From Siderastrea radians (taxonomy: Eukaryota; Cnidaria; Anthozoa; Scleractinia; Rhizangiidae): a stretch of DNA of 64,000 nt. Both the position numbers and the translations under genes were made by a program. The DNA lies in the NCBI GenBank assembly GCA_964017195.1, contig OZ024895.1:22019233-22083232 (forward strand). The letters are read 5' to 3'. Below, one piece after another: positions 12,901 to 24,900 of the stretch (position 1 is the first letter of the stretch; every line of letters starts with the position of its first letter). The notes beneath the pieces are model-generated. The model saw nothing but the letters and a program-made list of their open reading frames with translations, ran no database searches and was not told the origin of the DNA.

Positions 12901-15900
12901 CTGTTGTTTTTTCTGCAAGATTATACCTTATCATTCCAATCAATCTCACAGTACTTGGGTTCTCTTGCGGCATTTACTTGATTTACATTTGCGCCGTCAA
13001 TCGTAAGACTTTGTCCTTTTTTAGGATCTACAAGAAAAGATGAAAGGTATCTCACAGGAGCGGGACGAACTTGTAAACAAAATAGAATCTTTTGATAACC
13101 AGCTCAAGGCTGCAGCAGAAGAAAAGGCTGTCATTGACAGGGAATTAAGCGACACTAAAGAAGAATTTCAGTCTGTGAAGAATCAACTGCTGGAGCTGAA
13201 GGAGAATCTTCAAATCGAACTGAAGGAAAAAGAGGTTAGTGTGGTGAACACCTCTGAAGTGGACACATTGTTTGATGTCATTTATGTTTCGTATGCGTCG
13301 TGTCATGTCACGTCATCGACTGATTGTCATGTCAGGCCTTATCACTTCATGTCACCCGTGTCTCGTCATGTTTTCTTGTATCACGTCATGTCACGTCACG
13401 TCACTCCATGCCATGTCACGTCACGTCACATCATGCCATGTCTTGTCATCATGTCATATCACGTCATGCCATGTCACCACAAGTCACGCTACGCCTTTGT
13501 TATATCACGTCTTGTCACATCATGTCATGTTTTGTTACGTCATGTCTTATTCGCATAATGTATTTAGGCATCTTGAAGAAGAATCATGATTTGTGAGGTT
13601 GTCCATTTCCTATAATGAAATGATTTCGTAGTAACACACAATACATTTAGAGGCCAGACAGTGACAATGGGTACTCCTTGCTCTACTGTGATTAAACAGT
13701 GCTGTGGTTTCTTTGACGTCCTCTCTAAATTAATGTGTGAAGTTTGCCAAGGGACGTAATGATGTCAGCTGAGAAAAGTTGCCTTCTACACTGGCAGCAT
13801 GATCTACGTCTTTCTTGTAAAAAATAATATATTTTGGACAAAATTGTCCATACTTTTTTGTTGTCATTTGTCATGATTTTATTAGCATGAGTCTTCCATA
13901 AGTGGTACAAGTTCCAGGGCTTGAGACTAACGGTAGCCAACTAGTCACAGACTAGTAAAAATTCTGTTTTGGCTGGTAGGTTCAGTTTTGCGCTTTCACC
14001 AGCCATTTTGGCTAGTGAAAATTTCAAAGCACTAAAGCACTGATAGAAACCAAACTGACTATTACTTCTGGTGAATCTCAAAAGCAAATTGAGTGAACAG
14101 GAACCAAAACTTATTTCGTCAAAGGATATCATAAGTAATGTTCATATGATACTTGTTTTGTCCTCAGTATTTCTCCCTACTAGTTCTTGTCTCAGTTGGC
14201 AACGTTTCTCTGTCATTAGTACGTTCGAGCGAAATAAGCCTTCTTTAGAACGTTTCACCATACGTTTCCTTGAAAGGTCCGTTAGTGCGTTTATATGAAA
14301 TTAGTCTAATTTTGTACGTTAGTACGTTCACACAACTCTTTAGTCTTCTCTTGTCGACTTTTTACATTCATTACTACCTTCGTGCAATGTTAGTTTCTCT
14401 TCCCATGCAGCGTTTCTCTCTGCGTAACGTCGTTCGTATGATATTAGTCTTCTCTTCTCAACGTTTATCCGTACGTTAGTGCGATATTAGTTGTCTTCCC
14501 TATGATTCTCCGTAGTTTATTGTCCCACCGTAATAGTTTTGTCTATTCGGCGTTCTTCCGTACGTTACACGTTCTTACGGAATTAGTTTTGTCTTACTAA
14601 TAACGTTTCTCCGTAAGTTGGTAGTTGCGTATTTTATTAGCCTCAGTGTCTCCTCAACGTGTATCCAGCTGTACCGTGGTATGTTGGCAGTGTTTCTCCC
14701 TGCTGTAGCGCATTTGCAACCAACGTGTTCGATATGACTTCTCAACGTTTCTCCGTTACCTTAGTAAGTTCGAACCTTATTAGCTTTGTCTGTTAAATGT
14801 TTCTTCGTACTTAAATACGCTCATGAGTAATTGGCTACTCTTCTCTTGCAGACATTTTTCCTTACGTAATTGAGTACTGTCTTGTCTTTCTCCGTACCTT
14901 ACAACGTTTGCACAGTGCTAGTCTCTTCTTCCCAACGTTTGTCACTCTCCATACGATGACATGCTCATATAGGGTCAACTTTTCTAGATATTGGTCATGA
15001 TAACTGAAACGGAAAAGAGAGGCGTGAATAACATCGTGCCTGCGAATTTGTCCTGAACGCAAGAATACATTGTATTCGTGTGAGGATCTTTAACCGTTGG
15101 AAAGAATGGTCAACATTCCAGCTCTTCACTCTTGAGATTACAGAGAGACATGTTGACAGTACTTAACTCGGCTAAAAATTACACATATTGAACACAGTGC
15201 GAGATTACGCAAAAACAGTCTGGCTAGTAAAAATTTATTTTGGCTAGTGAAATCAAACCTCTCACTAGCCACTAGGCTACTAAGCTGAAAAGTTAGTCTC
15301 GAGCCCTGGACTCTTCTGAGCCGCCCAAAAGTAACGATAACCAACAGGCCACTAAATCTGAATGGGCTAAGATCGATGCATCTGGAACTTAACAATATTC
15401 AGGCAGGTTTCTCAAAGACGTTGGTCCAACGTGCTACCGTTTGCATTCTGTTTTTGATGGTTTTTATTTGCATTGCAGGAGTTAAACAATAGATTAGAAA
15501 ATGTCACCCAAGAAAATAAAGATCTGCTCCACAAAGTCTCAAGTTTGGAGGAGACGGTGTCATCGGCTGATAGTGAAAGCAAAACAATACAGCAAAGAGT
15601 GAACGCACTTACAGAGGAAAGAAATGCAATTGAAAATGAAGTGACATCCTTGAGAGAATCTTTGCAAACTTTAGAAACGGAAAAGCAGGTTTGTTGTTTT
15701 TTAATAGCACTTAGGGTTGTTAATTTATATCTGTTTTGTCTTGTTTGTCTTATATTATATTCTCTAGTTTTTTTCTCCCTAGATACCATGGTTATTCTTC
15801 GAAGCTCACAGTTTTTCTCAATTCTTCCTTTAAATAACCTTTCGCTTTTTAGAACAAATATTTTCGTGGAGAAACGTCCTCGCATATTCTCATCTTAAAT

Positions 15901-18900
15901 GGAGGATGTTGTTTGTGCATCCATGTGTCTCGAAAACTTAGACCTCTGACCCCCGCAAAAATCAAATCCCTGGATGTATCTGTGGTTTTCGAGGTGACTG
16001 AGTTTTCAATACACCCATTTGTCTGAGTTTTCCGGGGTCTAAGGTCAAAGATTTCGGGGTCTGGGCTTTTGAAAAAACCCTAATATTTCCCCAACTTTTT
16101 GATTTCTGTACGCTCTTCTCCTGTCAGTCTGGTGTTGCAAGGAGAAATTAGAGGTTGATCCCTCTTTGGAAATGTTTTGATATGTTTTCTCCTTTTTTGT
16201 GCGCAGGCGTTAAATAGCAGTTTAGAAACTTCAAGCCAGGAAAAGAACGACTTGCTCAGCAGCGTTTCAACGTTGGAGGAGAGAATTTCTACAGCTGTAA
16301 ACGAAAGCAAAGCATTACAAGAGAAAGTGAATTTGCTTACAGAGGGAAAAACTGCAGTTGAAAATGAAATGGCTTTGTTACGTGAGTCTTTGCAGTCCTT
16401 GGAAAATGAAAAACAGGTTAGTTACATCTTGTAAGTAGCTGAAGTATGGCATTGGTACTAAATTATGATGTGAAATTGGTCTTTTGTAATCAACGTAGCT
16501 TTTGACACGACCGACAACTCGAACGTTTCTCTAGCGTCATGAATCGTATTGTTTTTGGAACAAGGCTGCAGCAGAACAGTCTTTCCGTTTCTAAAGTTTA
16601 CAATCTTCACATGATTTAGCTCCTTAAGTTTGGTTGAATTTTGTTATTCATTGTATCGGAAAAATAGTGGTAACATGGGAAGGTTCATTCTTTTGGAAAC
16701 TGTCCGTGATATCATATTAGGCCTCGGAAAAACAGGTTCAGTTTTTCAATTCAACACCTTTCAAGACTGTTGAATCGTTTAGCCACCGTACTTCAGGATT
16801 TTCAGTCATGTTGTTTCAACGTCTCTCGAGTTGTTAGGTGTGAACAACAATATTGAATTCGCTTGGTCAAATTCTTCAACATGGTACTTCAACGATGTAT
16901 TCAACAGTGTCGATTGATGTGGAATCCGCTTGACCGAGGCCTTAGTCATGTAAAAGATGATAGGAATGTAGATAAAGTTTAATTTCTGTTTAGTTTATGC
17001 CGAGCTTTGGTACATTTAGCAAATATTAGACGAGTGTGTTGAGCCAGGGAGCTGTCCTTCATACATTTGCAATGCCATAAGTTTTATGCTGCTGCAACAA
17101 CAAAGGCGCGGCCACGATAGCCTCCAAATCAACGTGCGTGTTTTCCTTACTGTTCTCCATATATTTCTTATGGAACAAGTTGGAAAATTAGATTAAAAAT
17201 CAAGACATTTTATCTTATTCTTTGTGATCATTTCGTTTATTCTCATGACCTATATGTTTGATCAAGTGATGATACTGTAAGGAGAAATTAGATGCTTGTC
17301 AGTATGGTGACTTAAAGGGTAAATAATTATTGCAGGAGCTTTGGGATCAGATCAAGAGTTCCTCCTCAGAAGATAGCAAACTACAGGGAATGGTTGAAAG
17401 CTTGGAAAAAATGCTGCATGATTCGGAGAGTAAATATCAAGTAAGTAAGCATGACGCTGGAAAGCAGTTTCTTAAAGCAGTGTACAGTACTTTTCACAAA
17501 GAGTGTTTTTATTTTGGTAGCTACTGGAATGTTGCATTGCTTTGAAGGTTACGGCCGTCATTTCATTGCGATACCTTGAATCGTGGCCAATATTTCTTGG
17601 GACATTCACAAGATCTTCCCCAAAACATACACAGTTGAAACACTGTCATATATTAACACTCACGATAAAGTTGGTTTTCCAGTTAGTCCACTCTTTGAAC
17701 ATCTTTCACCCTTCCCCGTCCAATTTTGACAGGGATAGTTATGTTTAATTAAGGCTGTGAAGGATGCTTGAAATGCTTGAAATCAACAGTGCATAGGGGA
17801 AGGGTTGGGGGGGGGCTGTCAGTCCGTGACTGCAGTGTAGGTCTCAGTGTAAGTGTCTCAGGAATAATGGCAAGGGTTGTAGCACAGATTTTGTCATAGA
17901 AGCTAGCTAATGGGTGGCCATTGGGGCCCCATTTACAAAATTTTGTGGGCCTGTTTTGTCAAAAAGGGTCCCAGGAAACAGCCGTCGATTTAACGGTGAA
18001 TTGGTGGTGTAAAATCTGGGCCAAGCGAAACTTTCGAGTAAAAATTTAAATTCATAATTCCTCTTCATGGCCCAGATATTGTTAGTGTAAGCCCTTTCCT
18101 CGCCCTAAACTCCCGTGGGGGCAGGCGAGGGTTTTTAGGACCAAGAGATGAGATGTTCAACCCTTCTACTTCGACTTGGTTGAGGTGGTCAACTATCAGA
18201 ATGCTAGTGCAGTTTCTGTGGTGTAATGGTTTTCGCGTCGAATTTTCGGTCGGGAGATCGGAAGGACAGTGGTTTGTGGCTTGCTCTCTGCATGTTGTAG
18301 TTTTAGTAATTCAAACAAGAGACTTTGCTGCTCATTTGCTCTCTTCCCAGGTGTAATGGGTATCAGCGAGTCGTTAGGGAAACTTCACATGATGGGCAGC
18401 GTGGCCGAGTGGTTAGCGTTCGAGTCCCACTCCGACCACTAGCTGGATTCATTTCTCGGTAGTCCCAAGTTCAACTCCTCGCCCACGCTTGTTTGCCTTC
18501 CGCCAGTTGGAGTTTTTAGTCATATTATGTCCAGCTTGATTATTTGTTTATGATTATTTCAGTGGAGTGCCTGTAAACTACAATCTTGGACGGAACTATA
18601 GTTGAGGCACATGGTTTAGTACCCAAAATTATCCCCTTATTTAACTCATTTGTTTCAGACAACATACAAATTTATTTGCGACCCCTCCCCCTCCCCCTCC
18701 CCCTATTCAGTGTTGATTTGTGAGTTTGCCTTTGCAACCATACATTTCCCAGTGCCCTAGCAAAATTGATTAGGGGGAGGGGGGCATTGAAATCCAGCGG
18801 ATGACTGAGTGACTGATTATTTTTCACTTTAAGAAGAAGGTGTCTCAACATCTTCGTTCAAGATTGTAGCTGTATTAGCCAAGTGCACTTCCACCTTAAA

Positions 18901-21900
18901 TAATAGCATTTACTTTCTTTTGTTTTTGCAATATGCTTGCTGGTAACCCTGCGATGGACTAGATTCCTTCCTTTGTGCTACAGAAATCTGAGTTAAACAC
19001 CGGCCGTGTGGGTCGAATGCGACGTTTGCTTTACCTTCCTTGTCCCAACAAGGATAAGAAAGCTGCTCAGCATGTCTTGAGCATGGGGCAAAGAAAACGT
19101 GATTACCCGGTACTCTTGGACATGTTTGTGGTTTTAGAAGTCAGTGTTGACTTTTGTTTTCTCCACAGGAACAATCTAAAGCCCTCCAGGAAAGCTTACA
19201 GAATATTGAACATCTGGAAAGTAAGATTCAGTCTTTGGAGGAAATGGCGAAAAATGGAGAGGGTGTTAACAAGGTATACTTTGTGTAGCAAGCTTTCGTT
19301 AACATTGTGCTTGTTGAAATGAATGAAATTGGTTGACAGAAAACGTCTGAACTAGTTCAGTGTTTAAACTTTCAACCTTAGCAACTTCTAGAATATCCGA
19401 AAAATGGAAATTTTGTTTTCGATCAGTGAAATTAAAAACCTGTAAATCTTCAATGTCTGTTTTGTTTCTATGGAAACGAATTGTACATTCAGACATGTGC
19501 AGAGTGCCTGTCTTTCCTGCCAGTTTACGGCGGCCAGTAAACTTTAATTGAATCTTGGATATCTGGTTTCATTCGCACAATTTTCAGATTTTTCGGGCAT
19601 GAAATGCGGGAGTAAACCTTTTGTGCAGGGAAGTTTTTGTTGCCCTCTTTACCGTCGGATTACTATCCAGCGGGATCCTCTGAAATCCAGCTCTTTGAAC
19701 GGCGCTGTTACCAACTGAGCTGACAAGTTCACCTTTAGTGTAACCCACTCTGAAATAACTTAAAATTCTGATTCCACAGGAGCTTGAACAAAGCTTGTTT
19801 CAAAAGGAGGAGGAACTAAGAAAACTACAAAGCAAGGCAGCTGAGATGGAACAAGACCTCAACACAGCACTACAACAAAAGCAGGTTAGCGAGCGATGCA
19901 TTTAAATCACTTACGTGTAGTATTGTCACACAATGAATAATTAGAAAAAGGAGGAATTTCTTAATAACGATATTAAATAACGGCAATTATTTATTCACGA
20001 TAAAATTAGAACATGGCTGATGTGATCGTGTTTTAACTTGTAGAATTGTTAATCAATGAAAAACTGCACTTATTATATATTAAAGTTTCAGACGTGGGTA
20101 TAGGAATATTTAACAAAAAATAAAAAATATATTGGTTATCTGGAATAGCCAATTTCTTGACAGCACGCTTACAACTGTCAAAGCTATGTAGCTCACTTAT
20201 TTCGTCGTTCAAATAATTCCAAAGAGCTGGACCTACGTTAACGATAAGCTTTCTTTCTTTCTTTCTTTCTTTCTTTTTTTTTTTTTTTTTTCAAAATCTT
20301 GATCGCAGGTGTTAGACTAATCATAGAGGGGTAGTTCAACGTTTGGTTGTGTTAAAGCGTGTGGCTCATATAGGACAAAGATTCCAGCTTCCCGCCATTT
20401 TAAGGCTGTCTGCACAGATTTTAGGAGGGCTTTATTGAGGAGATTTCAAATGGGATTTTATCTTGCCTGTGTAAACAACACCAGCGAATGTTTTTTTGGG
20501 GGGGAGTGGTAGGGGGTCCGGGAGAAAAGGGACGGGGGGTGTATGGGAAGCGGGAAAAGGGATGGGAAGCGAGATCCTCAAGGTGGCGGGAAACGGGAGA
20601 AATAGAGGAAAAACACACAACGGTGTGTAACATTTGTAATCGAAAAAGGGCAAAGAAGTGGAAGCCAACAAAATGGGGCGGAGACTGGGATTTAAGGGTA
20701 GAGAAAGCGCACATTTGATGGCGATTTTCAAATTTAGAGTAGCGGCGGGATGCAATGGCAATTTTCATATTTTGTGTATCGGCGAATGCGATGTGAGTAT
20801 AAACAGCTTTTTTCCGTGCATCGTATGAGTTTTGCTCTCCCAACTGGTGATCGTGTTTTGTTATCCAGGATCTTAACACGAAGCTAACAGCGTTCGAAGA
20901 AAACGTGACAACTGCTGAAAACGAGAAAGAACAAGAATATCAACAGAGAAACAAGGTACGACTGTGGAAAATATGGTCAGACATTATTAGACATTGTAAT
21001 GAGATGTTGTGCATGTTCGCCGCGTGTGAAAGGCTCTAGTCGTACGTTTCTCGAAAGCCCCGAAAACATTTCGGCTCCGAAAAGCCGTTCGTAGAAACAT
21101 GAACCACTCATTCTTCAAGGCTGTCATTTTAACATGTGTTTAAGACCAGAAAATTTTAACTTATAACAAAGTTTCATGCTTAGAAACGTCTTTGTTGACA
21201 AGTTACTGTGTGAATTATCGTGCCCGACATCGGCCCGAAAAGTTACGGGGCTTTCGAGAAAGGCACCCCAGGTCTTGCTATTTTGGAGCATTGTGTTATA
21301 CAGTCAAATGTGTCAGTGATGCTGGGACCATTTTACTCTGGTAGTGCCCCTCCCGGGGGGGGGGAGAAACTCTGGTATAGTAGTTATGGCAGGTGAGAAA
21401 GCCCTTTTTGGGTTTGAAATTGGCGATATGGGACTTTTTTGGGCGGAGAAATTTTCTGGTGGACTTATTTTGGATAGAAAGATATTGACAGGACTTTTTG
21501 TCAGGGTTGACAAAAAACGAGCGATTTATGTCAAACAATTGCATGCGTTTCAGTTACAAGCTCAATTAATTTTTTTATGGGAATAAAAGGACTTTTTAGG
21601 TTACGTTCTGGGATGTTGGTCTTTTTTTTTGTGCCCGGTGTTGGCCCAATTAAAAATTTGGTGCCATTGGCACCTCCCCGACACTCATATACCCCCCCCC
21701 CCCCGGGGGTATTGCCGCATAATGCTGTAAGTAAGCCATCCAGGAGCCTAGTGGCCCATGAAACGAAAGAAACCATTACTACTCCCCCCCCCCCCCCCGC
21801 CCGGATGGGATGCAGTTCATTCTAGGGCTTCTACACAGTGGGAGATCTAAGAAAGAAGCCAGAGGAGGTGGCAACGCGCAAACCACTACACTAGCGCCTC

Positions 21901-24900
21901 ATTTGCAGGTCATCATCACCATCACCATTCACGGCGGGCTCACCGTTTGGAGAATCAGTTTAGAATTTGCCTGTCTTCACGCACCTATCAAGTCTATTAC
22001 TGTTTTTTAAAACCTAATTTGTCTATTGTTTTGTTGTAGGATTTAACAGCGCAACTTGCGACTGCTTCAGAGGAGAAATTGGTGTTAGAAGAGAAAATAA
22101 AAAGAACAGAGGAGGAGTTAAAAACCCTTGAAGAAAACCACAAGGTGAAAAGGCTTTTATTTTTTTTAAATCAATGTACGTAGTTTAACTTTCACTCAGA
22201 TTCTAACCTTAAATCATTTTGTGTGGCTCTATAACTTCTTAGTCTGTGGACGAAATCCTTAAGAGTGACCATTCAAAGCAAATATATTGAGCAGTATTTT
22301 CCTGAGTTGCCTTTTCCTTCTTATTATCATCGTTTACAAGATAGTTTAAACCCTTAAGTCCTGATATAAAAATGCATATTCTCCTTACTGTTCTCCATAC
22401 ATTTCTTATTGAACTAGTGAGGAGAATTTGTCTAAATATCAAGACCTCTTTTCCTTGGGGATCACTTCCTTTATTCTCGTCACTTGAATGTTTGAACAAG
22501 TAGTAATACTGTAAAGAGAAATTCTATTTTCGTCACTGTTAGGGCTTTAAGGGTTAAGTTCCGAGTCTGTGAATGAAAGAGAAGGACGTCAGCAGTACTT
22601 CAAAGTAGCTGTGTCCCGAAATTTTGCCAAATTCAGCCTCTAGGACCTGGCCACCAAATTAAGCGAAACATAAAAATAACCCTTAAAACATTGGCGAAAG
22701 GTTTAAATAACACAGCAACATGGATTGCAATTGAGGTTTTTGAAAAACTGTTAGGCTGAACAGTTTTCAAAGTTTATCTCTGTTGTTTGTAAATTTAAAT
22801 ATAACGCTTGGGATACATATTTGTTTGTCACAAAGCTGTAATTTTGTCATTTACAGGGAATTTCCTCGCCAACGTTAAGTTCTATAGCAAGTAAGAGCGA
22901 GTAATTCGAAAAACTAAAGAAATTGGACCAGACTGCTGTGACACAGCCCCTTTAAGATGGTACTTTTTTAAACACACAGAAAAAGTGAGAGTGTTATGGT
23001 AACACCAAAAAAGTGTAAATTTTTGCAGCTGTGTGAACACCAATTAAGTGTAAAAGTAACGCCAACATGGTGTACATTTACACCACAATAGTGTAAACCA
23101 CTAACAATTCTGATTTGGATTGGGTAAAAAAACACCAACACAGTGTTATGTAGACGCGGAATTCGGGTAAGTTTACACCAAAAAGTGTACTTGTGACACC
23201 CAAATGGTGTAAAACAACTTGCAGCTGTGTGCACACCAAAACAAGGTTAATTTACACCAGAGGTAATTTTACACTAATCTTGTGTACTTGTGACACCCAA
23301 ATGGTGTAAAACAACTTGCAGCTGTGTGCACACCGAAACAAGGTTAATTTACACCAGAGATAATTTTACACTAAAACTGTGTAAAATAACACTTTGTTGA
23401 ATAACACCCTCCACGTGTTATCTTAACACTGTTCTAGTGTACTTCAACACTAAAATAAAAGATGGATGCGGGCTACTTAAACATTGTAATCACTGCTGCT
23501 GAAGGAGACAGACATCACTAGTTTCCAAATTTATTTCACAGTGAATATTTATTTGGTATACTATACCTTAAAACAAAATGCGTCCAAAAATACGATTTTT
23601 TGCCAAAAACAACAAGTCTACATGTAGAAAAATAAACCTTTCAGTGCAACCGTGGAAACTCACTATAAATTACAAAGATGCTACTCTAATGCCTTAGAAT
23701 TCAATAAAGTAGTGACACTGAGTAAGATAGTTAAAAAATATAAGAAAGCTACAAAGATTCCAGTCCAAACAGTGCATTAACTTCTGTATACTTCATTTTT
23801 GTTAACACCTAAGTTGATGTGCCAAAATAATGAAAACCAAACTCATACAAAAATAAAAGGCCTTTCAAAAGGCATTTTGATTTAGAGTACTTTTCTAGTT
23901 TTTATAGAAAAATGAAGTCAATAAATGCAGATTGAGTGAGTGATTTTGATGATAAACCACACCCAGTTCAGAAACGACCTCCATCTGATTCATCAATCCA
24001 CTGAAAAAAAAAAAGATAAAAATTAGTAATGCTATATTAATTATCCACTTGTACACACCATGATTAGGCAATACTGAATGTCACTTATTCAAGTTTATTT
24101 CTTTTTGTGCCAAGATCTGGAAACAAACTTATTTTGGTCAGCTATATACAAAATTTAAAAAATACCACTACAGCTCTAAAAGAAAACAGCCCTCAGTAAC
24201 ACTTATTGTTCAGTTAGATGGAATACTCTGTCAGACAGTTGTACACACATGTACTGTATTGCTCAGTCTGTTAACCCTTTAAGCCCTAACAGTGACAGAA
24301 ATGAAATTTCTCCTTACATGATCACTGCTTGTTCAAACATTCAAGTTGTGAGAATGAAGAAAACAATCACCAAGGATGAGATGTATTGATATTATGACAA
24401 ATTCTCCTTATTAGTTCCATAAGAAATGTATGGTGAACAGTAAGGAGAATATGCATTTCTATATCAGGGCTTAAAGGGCTAAGTGTTTAAGACGGAATCC
24501 ATCAGGAAATCGAGTAATCAGTGGACAAAAATCTTGTACCAGAATAATTTAAAGTATATCGCATTCTTTTTTACACTTTTTAAGAGCTATAGACGTACTA
24601 AGTTACCTGTAATAACACCAAAGACAATTTCTTATGGGAGCCCGTGAAATTGAATTTCAAATTTCACAGGAATTGTGTGAACACAGGTAAAATAGGTAAA
24701 TTCTTATGCGTTAAAACATTTCATTTTGTGAAATTTGAAATTTGTTTTCTCGGGTTCCCATAAGAAATTGTCTTTGGGGTTATTACAGATAACAAATTAC
24801 ATCCATAGCTCTCAAAAAAGGTAAAAAAGAATGCGATATGCCTTAAATTATTCTGGTACAAGGTTTTTGTCCTCTGAAAATTAAAATTACTCAATTTCCT

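Noticed and set aside
13272..13596. Open frames rich in His, Ser, Cys and Met
   Set aside because: Produced by the GTCAC/GTCAT array, which lacks stop codons in some frames.
20421..20879. 152-codon minus-strand frame rich in Pro and Phe
   Set aside because: Driven by the G-rich tract on the other strand; no domain or start context.
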